From Clostridia bacterium (GTDB taxonomy: Bacteria > Bacillota > Clostridia > Christensenellales > Aristaeellaceae), in contig JAFZPV010000012.1 in the NCBI GenBank assembly GCA_017552535.1, forward strand, positions 1-37,799: a DNA stretch of 37,799 nt. The letters are read 5' to 3'. Numbering within the stretch: position 1 is the first letter of the stretch; each line of letters begins with the position of its first letter. Positions 15,152 through 23,163 of the stretch are shown here, in pieces. The notes beneath the pieces were generated by a model, which saw nothing but the letters and a program-made list of their open reading frames with translations, had not been told where the DNA came from and searched no databases. Made by a program: the position numbers and the translations under genes.

Positions 15152-18100
15152 ATGGATTTTTCTCCGGAGCAAAAACGCGTCATTTCCGCGCGGCACAAGA
15201 ACCTTCTGGTCTCCGCGGCAGCCGGTTCGGGCAAGACCACGGTGCTGGTGGAGCGCGTGCTGTCGCTGATCCGGGAGGGCGTGCACATCGACGAGATCCT
15301 CATCGTCACCTTTACCCGGGCCGCCAGCCAGGATATGCGCGCCAAGCTGTACAAGCGCCTGAGCGAGCTGGCCCAGACGGACGAAAACATGTACGGCGAA
15401 ATGGAGCGCCTGGAGTATTCCTCCATATCCACGCTGCACTCCTTTTGCACCCGGGTGATACGCGCCAACTTCGAGCTGGCGGACGTGGACCCGGAGTTTC
15501 GCATACTGGAAGAAGCGGAAAACGCGCTTCTGGAGGATGAAGCGCTCGCCGACACCCTGGAAGACGCCTACCGGAAGATGGACGAAGGCATGCAGGTGCT
15601 GTGCCGGGGCCGCTCGCCGGAGGACGTCAGGGACATGGTGAGCGCGCTGTACCGCTTTCTGTCCGCCCGCCCGGACGCCCGGAGCTGGTATGAGGAGGCC
15701 CTCGCCCTGATGGGATCGGACGGGCAGGTCTGGACGGACGTTCTCGCCCGGCAGGCGGTGGAGACGGCAGACGAAGCCGCCGCGCTCACCGAATGCGCCC
15801 TGGCGCTGGCCCGCCGCACGGACGGCCCGTCCGGCGCCGAAGCGGCGCTTAACAGCGACCTGGAGTACATCCGCTCCCTGAAAGGCCTTTCATATGAGCA
15901 GCTGCGCGGGGCGCTGAACGCCTTCTCCCCCATGAAGGCGTCGTACCGCGGGCCGGATGCCGACCCGGAGATCGCCGAGCAGGCCAGGAACCTGCGGGAA
16001 AAGGCGAAGAATCTGCTGCGCGAAAAGGCGCCCGCCTTCGTATCCCTGCCCGTTCAGGAGGCCATGGAGGATATCCGGGAGGATATTCCCGCGTTCCGGG
16101 CGCTGGGAGATATGGCCTTCGGCATGCAGGAGCGCCTGAGCAAAGTCAAGCGGGAGCGCGGCGCCCTCACCTTCAACGACCTGGAACACCTCACGATCCG
16201 GGTGCTGGAAGACGAAAGCGCCCGCGAAAAGCTCCGCCGCAAGTACAAATACGTGTTCGTGGACGAATACCAGGACACCAGCGACATACAGGAAGCCATC
16301 GTGTCCCGGGTGGCAGGCGAAAACAACCGCTTCTGCGTGGGCGACGTGAAGCAGTCCATATACCGCTTCCGCAACGCCGAGCCCGCCCTGTTCATGGAGG
16401 CCTGCTTGCGCAGCGCCCAGGAGGAAAACAGCGAGCTGATCGTGCTGGGCCGCAACTACCGCTCCCGCGGCGCGGTGATCGATTTTGTGAATCTGGTATT
16501 CCGCCGCGTGATGAACGGCGGCACCAGCGAGATCGTATACGACGATGCCGCCCAGCTGTATCAGGGCAGGAATCCCGAAGGCCCGGACGCGCCCGTGGAG
16601 CTTTTGCTGGTGGACAAAAGCGGCGCCCCGGAGGATACGGAGGAAGAAAACGAATTGGACGAGGACGGCGTCTCCCCCGAAGACCTCGCCGATGCAGAGA
16701 AGGAAGCCGTGCTGATCGCCCGGCGCATACACCAGCTGATGGACGAGGACAGGAGCCTGCGCTACCGGGATATCTGCGTGATCACGCGGGTGCGCAAGGA
16801 CGTTCTGGCCCCCATGGCCGCGGTGATGGCGGCTTCCGATATACCCGTATACGCGGACGGCTCAGACAGCGTGTTCGACGCCCTGGAGGTCATGGTGACG
16901 GTGAGTGCGCTGCGGCTTCTGCTCAGCCGCCGCTGCGAGATCGAGCTATTGTGCGTGCTGCGCTCGCCCATGTTCGGCTTAAAGAGCGAGGACCTTGCCC
17001 GCATCCGGGTCGCCTCGCCCGGCGTCAGCCTGTGGCGGGCCGTGGAGAACGCGAGAAACGAGTTTCCCCAGGCGGACCGCTTTTTGCGCCTGAACGAGGC
17101 ATGGCGGGAGCTCGCCGCAAATCTCAGGCTCGACCAGCTGATCCGCCGCATCCTGAACGACACGGACTTTTACCTCTTTACCGGCGCGCTGCCCGGCGGG
17201 CGCCGCCGCCAGGCCAACCTGGACATGCTCTGCCAGCAGGCGCTGGGCTACGAGCGGACCCGGGGAAGCTCCCTGAGCGGCTTTCTGGAGTATATGGAAA
17301 GCATGCGTTCTTCCACGGACGGCTCCGGGGCCCACGAGCTGGGCGAGAACGACGACGTGGTGCGCCTGATGACCGCCCACAAGAGCAAAGGTCTGGAATT
17401 CCGGGTGGTGTTCGCCTCCATGCTGGGCCGCTCCCTTTCCAGGAGCGGCAGGGAGGAGAGCATCTTTACCGACAAGCAGCTGGGCCTTGCCTGCCTGCAC
17501 ACGGACATGGAGCTGGTGAGCCAGCGGCCCACGCTTGCCATGAAGGCCATACGCGCCCAGGATAAGCAGAAAGACCTGGCGGAGGAACTGCGGGTGCTGT
17601 ACGTCACCCTGACCCGCGCCCAGGACCGCCTCATCCTGACGGGCTGCACCTCAAACGCCGAGAACGCCCGCACCAGCTGGAGGGCGGCGCAGTCCTATCC
17701 GGATCTGTACTCCAGCGCGCTGGACATCGTGTGCGCCGCGGCCTTCTGCAGCCCCGGGGCGGAAGCGCTGGGCGGACAAGCGGACCTCGCTCGTCCGCGG
17801 GTGAATGTGAAGCTGTTCCCTGCCGCCTCCCTGTACGCGCCGTCCCAGGCGAAGGGCGGAGAAATGATCCGGGCGCTGGAAAGCATACTGGCCGCGCAGA
17901 GCAGCGATCCCGCGCTGAAGGAAGCCTTCCGGTGGACGTATCCCGAAAGCGCCGTTCCCTGCGCGCCGGTCAAGCTATCCGTCACGGGCCTGGAAAAGGA
18001 GTTTACCGGCGGGCAGGAGCTGCCGCGCGTGGCCGAGGCCCCCGCCTTCCTTACAGGAGAGGACAAAAACGTTTACACCGACCGGGGCACTGCCATACAC

Positions 18101-18604
18101 GCGGCGCTCAGGCACCTGGACCTTGCACCCTTCAAAGCCCTTTCCAGCCGCGAGGACGCCTGCCTCGAAGCTGCCGGCCAGTTAAACGGCATGGCTGAAA
18201 GGCAGCTGCTCAGCGCCGAGGAGCGCGCCTGCGTGAAGCCCGCGTATCTGGCAGACTTCGCCCTGAGCCCCCTGGGCCGCCGCGCGGCGGCGTCAAATGA
18301 AGTGCATCGGGAGTGGAGCTTTTCGCTGTTCGTCCCCACGCGCCGGCTGGTGAAGGATTTCCCCGAGGAAGGCCGCATCCTGGTGCAGGGCACCATCGAC
18401 CTGTGCTTCCTGGAGGACGGGCAGTGGGTGCTGGCGGACTATAAAACGGAACGCTCAAACGACGACGACGCCCTCCTCGCCCGCTACTCTACCCAGCTGG
18501 GCGCCTACGCCGAAGCCCTGGAGCGGATCACCAGCCGGCCGGTTAAACAGATCTGCATCGTGCTCGCCCGGGAGAACCGCGCGGTGGAGTTCGTGCGGGG
18601 ATAA
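15152..18604 (+). CDS. addA: ATP-dependent helicase/nuclease subunit A (AddA)
   Basis: The UvrD-like helicase and nuclease subunit of AddAB, which resects double-strand breaks up to Chi in Firmicutes (RecBCD counterpart). Length is 1150 residues, slightly shorter than the B. subtilis protein (1232). Walker A is AAAGSGKTTVLVERV near residues 22-36; the DEYQD box starts at Asp371; GRNYRSR and the late motifs LMTAHKSKGLEF and LRVLYVTLTRAQDRL are intact. The C-terminal RecB-type nuclease domain has Asp1083 in GTIDLCF and D1096-Y-K1098, so nuclease activity is expected. The start ATG follows GGAGG (15142-15146). addB normally sits directly upstream in an addBA operon but is absent here; the upstream neighbour is the divergent DivIC-like gene. 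Confidence 0.96.
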   Translation: MDFSPEQKRVISARHKNLLVSAAAGSGKTTVLVERVLSLIREGVHIDEILIVTFTRAASQDMRAKLYKRLSELAQTDENMYGEMERLEYSSISTLHSFCTRVIRANFELADVDPEFRILEEAENALLEDEALADTLEDAYRKMDEGMQVLCRGRSPEDVRDMVSALYRFLSARPDARSWYEEALALMGSDGQVWTDVLARQAVETADEAAALTECALALARRTDGPSGAEAALNSDLEYIRSLKGLSYEQLRGALNAFSPMKASYRGPDADPEIAEQARNLREKAKNLLREKAPAFVSLPVQEAMEDIREDIPAFRALGDMAFGMQERLSKVKRERGALTFNDLEHLTIRVLEDESAREKLRRKYKYVFVDEYQDTSDIQEAIVSRVAGENNRFCVGDVKQSIYRFRNAEPALFMEACLRSAQEENSELIVLGRNYRSRGAVIDFVNLVFRRVMNGGTSEIVYDDAAQLYQGRNPEGPDAPVELLLVDKSGAPEDTEEENELDEDGVSPEDLADAEKEAVLIARRIHQLMDEDRSLRYRDICVITRVRKDVLAPMAAVMAASDIPVYADGSDSVFDALEVMVTVSALRLLLSRRCEIELLCVLRSPMFGLKSEDLARIRVASPGVSLWRAVENARNEFPQADRFLRLNEAWRELAANLRLDQLIRRILNDTDFYLFTGALPGGRRRQANLDMLCQQALGYERTRGSSLSGFLEYMESMRSSTDGSGAHELGENDDVVRLMTAHKSKGLEFRVVFASMLGRSLSRSGREESIFTDKQLGLACLHTDMELVSQRPTLAMKAIRAQDKQKDLAEELRVLYVTLTRAQDRLILTGCTSNAENARTSWRAAQSYPDLYSSALDIVCAAAFCSPGAEALGGQADLARPRVNVKLFPAASLYAPSQAKGGEMIRALESILAAQSSDPALKEAFRWTYPESAVPCAPVKLSVTGLEKEFTGGQELPRVAEAPAFLTGEDKNVYTDRGTAIHAALRHLDLAPFKALSSREDACLEAAGQLNGMAERQLLSAEERACVKPAYLADFALSPLGRRAAASNEVHREWSFSLFVPTRRLVKDFPEEGRILVQGTIDLCFLEDGQWVLADYKTERSNDDDALLARYSTQLGAYAEALERITSRPVKQICIVLARENRAVEFVRG

Positions 18605-18624
18605 AATCTTTCCACATTATTATC

Positions 18625-18672
18625 AACCGGCTGAGGGAGGCGCTTCAAAGAAGGTGCTTCCCTCAGCCGGTT
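18625..18672 (+). terminator. Long hairpin after addA
   Basis: AACCGGCTGAGGGA and TCCCTCAGCCGGTT form a perfect 14-base stem with a further inner stem, 20 bases after the stop codon. The tail (TCAGG) has no U tract, so termination efficiency is unclear. Confidence 0.65.
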
Positions 18673-18678
18673 TCAGGA

Positions 18679-18875
18679 CACCTCTTCAGTCAGCCTGCGG
18701 CTGCCAGCTTCCCATCAAAGGGGAAGCCTTTGGCATTGCACACAATGCTTATCTTTCAAAAGAAATCCATTTTACGCAGCGCTGCGCCTTCCCCGGTGGA
18801 GAACCTTTGTGTGGAGGTGCAAAAGCCTTCCCCTGGAGGGGAAGGTGGCCGAGCACTGCGAGGCCGGATGAGGTG
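18679..18875. repeat. MITE-like repeat with CACCTC ends, copy 2
   Basis: Left end CACCTCTTCAG and right end GGATGAGGTG are imperfect inverted repeats. The right half has the hairpin CCTTCCCCTGGAGGGGAAGG (18826-18845) followed by GGCCGAGC...GGCCGGATGAGG; the left half has a decayed counterpart (CTTCCC...GGGGAAG). It is about 95 bases longer than the copy at 13076. Confidence 0.72.
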
Positions 18876-18939
18876 GAACGCGGGCTGATCCACGCCCAGG
18901 CGCTCTTCTTTCAGATGACGCCATCATTCCCCCCCTTTG

Positions 18940-18953
18940 TTACATTTCTGTAA
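18940..18953. promoter_or_regulatory. Candidate BlaI-type operator, distal site
   Basis: TTACA-TTTC-TGTAA is a perfect inverted repeat with the TACA/TGTA halves known from BlaI/MecI operators. It lies 17 bases upstream of the -35 box. Confidence 0.45.
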
Positions 18954-18970
18954 TACTTGGCCCTACCCAG

Positions 18971-18999
18971 TTGACATCTGTCACCCGCCGCGGTATAGT
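18971..18999 (+). promoter_or_regulatory. Sigma-A promoter of the BlaI-M56 operon, with an operator over the -35 box
   Basis: TTGACA (18971-18976) and TATAGT (18994-18999) with a 17-base spacer. The palindrome TGACATCTGTCA (18972-18983) covers the -35 box and shares the ATCTGT half with the larger downstream operator. Confidence 0.85.
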
Positions 19000-19000
19000 G

Positions 19001-19028
19001 TATACAGATGACGCGCGTCATCTGTATA
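19001..19028. promoter_or_regulatory. Perfect 28-base palindromic operator over the transcription start
   Basis: TATACAGATGACGC followed by its exact reverse complement, starting 2 bases after the -10 box. The TACA/TGTA ends fit a BlaI/MecI dimer. It ends before the ribosome binding site at 19028-19034. Binding here would block initiation, so the operon is probably self-repressed. Confidence 0.8.
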
Positions 19029-19039
19029 GGAGGTACAGA

Positions 19040-19417
19040 ATGAAGAATCTCGCCGAGAAGATCTCCGCTTCGGAGCTCGAGGTCATGCAGGTGCTGTGGG
19101 AGGCCGGGGACGCCCAGCCGCTTTCGGAGATACGCAAGACCCTGCAGACACGCTTTGACTGGAGCGACCCAACCGTGAAGACGCTGATACGGCGGCTTTG
19201 CGAAAAAGGCGCCATCCGGCAGGAAAAGCGGGACGTATTCTATTACAGCCCCTGCCTGAGCAGGGACGATTACAACGCCTGGGCGGCAGGCGATATGGTG
19301 AACCGCCTGTTCAAGGGCAGCGCGCAGGACCTGGTAGCCGCGCTGGTCAAGGGCAGGGAGCTGAGCCGCAAGGACATAGACGAGCTCAGGGACATGTTCC
19401 GGATGGAGGGCGAATGA
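19040..19417 (+). CDS. BlaI/MecI-family transcriptional repressor
   Basis: A 125-residue winged-helix repressor. The N-terminal half is typical: SASELEVMQVLWEAGDAQPLSEI, then the recognition region DWSDPTVKTLIRRLCEKGAI and the wing QEKRDVFYYSP. The C-terminal helices (LVAALVKGRELSRKDIDELRDMF) match the dimerisation part. In BlaI the partner protease cuts an Asn-Phe bond in this region; no Asn-Phe pair is visible here, so release may work differently. The start is fixed by GGAGG at 19029-19033. It overlaps almost nothing with the next gene: the M56 start is one base after its stop. The promoter in front holds three candidate operators. Confidence 0.93.
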   Translation: MKNLAEKISASELEVMQVLWEAGDAQPLSEIRKTLQTRFDWSDPTVKTLIRRLCEKGAIRQEKRDVFYYSPCLSRDDYNAWAAGDMVNRLFKGSAQDLVAALVKGRELSRKDIDELRDMFRMEGE

Positions 19418-19418
19418 T

Positions 19419-22250
19419 ATGGAAAACTTCCTTTTGATCCTGCTGTCGCTCTCCGTGTGCGGAAGCGCACTGGGGCTGATCGTGCTGGCCCTGTCCAAAG
19501 TAGGCAAAAAGCATCTGTCCAGTGGCTTCATCTACCTGTGCTGGGCGCTGGTGATCCTGCGTTTCATGCTGCCCGTGAGCGGGCTGATCGGCGTGAGTTT
19601 TGCGAAGACCGTGCCGGAAAGCATCCTCTACACGGTGCGCAGCGACGGTCAGGGCGGGCTGTACGTGTCTCCCCTGGTGCGCACCGAAGGCATGCTCACC
19701 CGCGAAAGTGCCCGCAAAAGCACCAAGTTCACCGAGACCATACGCGAAAGCAATGTATCGGCATCGGAAAGCGGCCCGGCGGCAAACCCCGCCGATGTCC
19801 CTGCCGTGCCCCTGTACAAAAACGCCTCCCTTTGGTTTTACCTGTGGCTGGGCGGGGCGCTCGTCAGCTTCCTGGGCACGCTGATCGGCTTCGGACGCTT
19901 CCGTCGCCTGCTGTTCAGGACCCTGAAGCCCGCCCGGCCGCTGGACAGCTCCGTGCTTTCCGCGCTGAACGCTTCGCCCTATCCCGCACTGTACCGCAGC
20001 GACAAGGTCAGTTCCACCGTGCTGCTGGGGCTGATCCGGCCCGTGATCGTGCTGCCGGACCGCGAGTATACTTCCGAGGACCTCGACCGCATCTTAAGGC
20101 ACGAGCTCACCCACTACCGCAGGGGCGACTTGGCCCTCAAATGGCTGCAGACCCTGGTGTATTCCCTCCACTGGTTCAATCCCCTCGTTCACCTGTTCCG
20201 CACGCAGACCACCCTGTACTGCGAGCTGAGCTGCGACCAGAAGCTGCTCGGGCGCATGGACAGGAACGATAAAAAGTCCTACGGCGAACTCTTGCTCAAT
20301 CTCGCCGCGGACAGAGCGCTTCCCCGCCGCGTGATCGCGGTGAGCTTCACCACCCAGAAGCGCGATCTGAAAGAAAGGCTGGTACAAATCATGACATTCA
20401 AAAAACTCGGAAAACAGGCGCTGGCGCTGAGCCTCGCGCTGATGATGATGATCACGGGCTGTGCGTTCGTGCTGGGTCCCGCCAGGGCCAGCTCCGACAC
20501 AGTCCAGAGCAATACCGCTCCCGCCGATCCCGAATACGAGACCATACACGTGAGCACCGCAGACGAATTCATAGACGCCATCGGCGATAACCGCCTGATC
20601 CTGCTGGCCCCCGGCACCTACGACCTGACCAAAACCCAGGGCTACGGCCGCGCGCAGGGCGACAGCTACTACTGGGAGGAAGCCGCCGACGGCTATACCC
20701 TGGTGCTGGACGTGGTGAAGAACCTGACCATCGCGGGCGAAGGCGGCGCCGATCAGGTGACCATCGTCACGCGTCCCCGCAGCGCCGATGTGCTGAAGCT
20801 GCTTGGCGCGGTCAACGTGACCCTGAAGGATCTTACCTGCGGCCACACGCAGATGCCCGACGCCTGCCAGGGTGCGGTGCTGAATCTGTACGGATGCCGC
20901 GACGTGTCCATCGACGGCTGCGTGCTGTACGGCTGCGGCACCATCGGCATCTGGGCCAACGAGTGCTGGAAGGTCCGCTGTGAGAACACCGTCATCAAGG
21001 AATGCTCCACCGGCGCGATCGAGATCGCAAACTGCTATGACATCATCTTCGACAGCTGCGAATTCCACGATTGCGAAGCCCACAACGGCTATCCGGGAAT
21101 GTGGATGGTCGAGACCTACAACACGACGCTGCTGGGCATCTACAACACCTCGGTATACAACAACCATATGCAGTATTTCGTCGAATCCTCCAACTCTTCC
21201 GGACTCGAGCTGGCTGGCTGCCGCATCTACGACAACCGCTTCGGAACCGGGTTCAATATCTACGGCGACAACATCGCGGTGAGCGGCTGCGAGTTTAAAA
21301 ACAACGGCCTCGGCGCATCCCGCTGGTTTGAAGGCGAACACGCAAACGTGTTCAGCCGGGACGGAGAGCCTCTGTACGTTCAGGATCTGGAAAGCATGCA
21401 GTGGGCCGAATTCCCCAGGTCTGAGCAGGTGCTGATCAGTCCGGAAAAGCCCGAAGGCAAAAAGCTCGCTGACGGCACTACCGAGTACCACGTGTCCACC
21501 GCGGACGAGCTGATCGCCTGCCTGGGCAGCGACACCGTGATCTATCTGGAAGGCGATACCTTCGACCTCTCCTCTGCCCTGGCGTACGGCGGCATGTACA
21601 GCGAAAACTGCTACTGGACGCAGAATTACGACGGCTACGGCCTGGTGCTGATCGGCGTGGACAATCTGAAGCTGATCGGCGCGGAAGGCAGACCCAACAT
21701 CGAGACCATGCCCCGCTCCGCGGATGTGCTGTCATTCCGCTACTGCAGCCGAGTCACCCTGGAAAACCTCGTGCTGGGCCATGTGACAGGCGCCGGCAGC
21801 TGCACGGGCGACGTGATCTCCTTCATGGGCTGCGAAGCGTGCACCATCTCCAACTGCGGCCTGTACGGCTGCGGCGTGAACGGCGTGAACGCTTTCGGCA
21901 GCGTGGATCTCCATGTGAACGACAGCGAGATCTACGAATGCAGCATGTACGCTGCCATCATAAGCGACTGCGCGGGCACCGAATTCAACAATGTGACCAT
22001 CCGCGACTGCGGCAGCAACACTATCGAGACCCAGCGCTGCCACGTGCGCTTCAGCGGCGCCACCTACTACAGCCCGGATTACACACCGAAGGACGAGACC
22101 TGGTACGGCTATTACGACGAATACGGCTACTACAACGAGATTGATGCGGACGACGGAAACGGCATCGCGGACTTCTTCTCCTCCCTCTTCGGCGAGGAAG
22201 CCCCCGTTACGGAACCGCCCGAGGAGGCGGAGGCGCCGGACGCCGTCTGA
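19419..22250 (+). CDS. M56 (BlaR1-like) membrane metalloprotease with a double parallel beta-helix extracellular domain
   Basis: A 943-residue protein. Residues 1-324 are a BlaR1/MecR1-type protease: membrane segments near 4-26, 37-60 and 139-162, the zinc motif HELTH at 228-232, and LYCELSCDQKLL after it. A fourth membrane segment follows (LALSLALMMMITGC, Cys348). The last residues before Cys348 fit a lipobox (ITGC), though in the middle of a protein. Instead of a penicillin-binding domain, the outside part consists of two related right-handed beta-helix units: about 374-660 and 689-890. Both open with the same motif (HVSTADEF / HVSTADEL) and then run through short repeats such as VSIDGCVLYGCG and CTISNCGLYGCG. 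An acidic tail ends the chain. Such folds often bind polysaccharide. It likely senses an envelope or sugar signal and inactivates the BlaI-type repressor encoded one base upstream. Confidence 0.88.
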   Translation: MENFLLILLSLSVCGSALGLIVLALSKVGKKHLSSGFIYLCWALVILRFMLPVSGLIGVSFAKTVPESILYTVRSDGQGGLYVSPLVRTEGMLTRESARKSTKFTETIRESNVSASESGPAANPADVPAVPLYKNASLWFYLWLGGALVSFLGTLIGFGRFRRLLFRTLKPARPLDSSVLSALNASPYPALYRSDKVSSTVLLGLIRPVIVLPDREYTSEDLDRILRHELTHYRRGDLALKWLQTLVYSLHWFNPLVHLFRTQTTLYCELSCDQKLLGRMDRNDKKSYGELLLNLAADRALPRRVIAVSFTTQKRDLKERLVQIMTFKKLGKQALALSLALMMMITGCAFVLGPARASSDTVQSNTAPADPEYETIHVSTADEFIDAIGDNRLILLAPGTYDLTKTQGYGRAQGDSYYWEEAADGYTLVLDVVKNLTIAGEGGADQVTIVTRPRSADVLKLLGAVNVTLKDLTCGHTQMPDACQGAVLNLYGCRDVSIDGCVLYGCGTIGIWANECWKVRCENTVIKECSTGAIEIANCYDIIFDSCEFHDCEAHNGYPGMWMVETYNTTLLGIYNTSVYNNHMQYFVESSNSSGLELAGCRIYDNRFGTGFNIYGDNIAVSGCEFKNNGLGASRWFEGEHANVFSRDGEPLYVQDLESMQWAEFPRSEQVLISPEKPEGKKLADGTTEYHVSTADELIACLGSDTVIYLEGDTFDLSSALAYGGMYSENCYWTQNYDGYGLVLIGVDNLKLIGAEGRPNIETMPRSADVLSFRYCSRVTLENLVLGHVTGAGSCTGDVISFMGCEACTISNCGLYGCGVNGVNAFGSVDLHVNDSEIYECSMYAAIISDCAGTEFNNVTIRDCGSNTIETQRCHVRFSGATYYSPDYTPKDETWYGYYDEYGYYNEIDADDGNGIADFFSSLFGEEAPVTEPPEEAEAPDAV

Positions 22251-22283
22251 CGGAAGCGAATAAACGAATCCAACCTTCAACCG

Positions 22284-22310
22284 GGACCGCTGCAGATCAT
22301 GCAGCGGTCC
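22284..22310 (+). terminator. Hairpin after the BlaI-M56 operon
   Basis: GGACCGCTGCA-GATCA-TGCAGCGGTCC, perfect 11-base arms, 33 bases after the stop. The tail TGCTGTTATG is only moderately U-rich. Confidence 0.7.
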
Positions 22311-22365
22311 TGCTGTTATGCTGCCGCGCATCGGACGGATCTGCAAGCTCCGGCGTGACAGGCAC

Positions 22366-22394
22366 TTGCATTTTGCCGAAAAGTCCGTTATAAT
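22366..22394 (+). promoter_or_regulatory. Sigma-A promoter of the Nudix gene
   Basis: TTGCAT (22366-22371) and TATAAT (22389-22394) with a 17-base spacer. The start codon is 42 bases further on. Confidence 0.78.
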
Positions 22395-22436
22395 GCGGAC
22401 GAAAATCGGAATGCGCCGCCGGGAGGAGAGGTTTAC

Positions 22437-23084
22437 ATGAATACCCAGATCAGCAAAGAACATATCGAGACGCTGTATGAATCGCGGTTTTTAAAATGCT
22501 ATGATCTTCAGTACGCCGAGGGGAAGCACTATTATGTGGCCTCGCGGCGGGAAAAAGCGGACCTCGTGGCGAAAATGACGGACGAAGAGGCGAAGAGCAT
22601 GCTGCCGGACGCCGTCACCATCGCGGTCGTACTGCATCTGCCGGGCAACGAAACGCGTTTGCTCATGTCCTACGAATACCGCTACGCCGTGGGGCAGTTC
22701 CTGCTGAGCCCCGTGGCGGGGCTTCTGGACCCCGAAGACAAAAAAAGCGCCGACCCGCTGGTAAGCGCCGCGATACGCGAGATCAAAGAAGAAAGCGGGC
22801 TTACGGTCAAGCCCACCGACAAAGTGTACGTCCTCAGTCCCTGCGCCTACTGCACGCCCGGCATGACGGACGAAAGCAACGCTTTTCTGTGCGCGGAGAT
22901 CACCCTCGACAGCCTGGACGAGCTCAGCCAGAACGGCGCGGAAGGAACGGAGCTGTTCGACGGCTTCGAGCTGCTTGACCGGGAGCGCGCCCTAAAGATC
23001 TTCCAAACCGGGCGGGACGAACACGACCGCTTCTATTCCCTGGCCGCATGGGCGGTGCTGGGCATTTTCCTGTCCCTATTCTGA
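22437..23084 (+). CDS. Nudix hydrolase, ADP-ribose pyrophosphatase-like
   Basis: A 215-residue protein. The core of the Nudix box, R114-E-I-K-E-E-S-G-L, is intact, with the catalytic glutamates 118 and 119. Upstream of it the box deviates: the first Glu is replaced by Asp and the leading Gly is displaced by a short insertion (LLDPEDKKSADPL). The fold around it (YRYAVGQFLLSPVAGLLD; SPCAYCTPGMTDESNAFLCAEI) resembles ADP-ribose pyrophosphatases, which cleave nucleoside diphosphate sugars. The substrate cannot be read from sequence. GGAGGAGAGG lies five bases before the ATG at 22437. The gene has its own promoter and converges on whiA. Confidence 0.85.
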   Translation: MNTQISKEHIETLYESRFLKCYDLQYAEGKHYYVASRREKADLVAKMTDEEAKSMLPDAVTIAVVLHLPGNETRLLMSYEYRYAVGQFLLSPVAGLLDPEDKKSADPLVSAAIREIKEESGLTVKPTDKVYVLSPCAYCTPGMTDESNAFLCAEITLDSLDELSQNGAEGTELFDGFELLDRERALKIFQTGRDEHDRFYSLAAWAVLGIFLSLF

Positions 23085-23128
23085 GCTTTTCAATCCGGAA
23101 AGATTCCAAGAAAGCGTTCCGTATATAA

Positions 23129-23163
23129 AACAGCCGGCTCCGTTCATCAGGAGTCCGGCTGTT
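23129..23163. terminator. Bidirectional terminator between Nudix gene and whiA
   Basis: AACAGCCGG-CTCC, loop of 8 bases, GGAG-T-CCGGCTGTT. On the plus strand it continues into GTTCTTTT. On the minus strand the arm is followed by TTTTATATAC. The whiA stop codon lies in the loop. Confidence 0.78.

Larger units (their letters stand above)
18605..19039. other. Gene-free spacer between addA and the BlaI-type regulator
   Basis: This 435-base stretch carries the addA terminator hairpin, a long MITE-like repeat and the promoter-operator region of the regulator. I saw no credible small gene. The stretch 18876-18939 shows no recognisable structure. Confidence 0.7.

Noticed and set aside
19419-22250. 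Beta-lactam resistance sensor BlaR1
   Set aside because: The penicillin-binding sensor domain is absent and no beta-lactamase or PBP2a gene is near.
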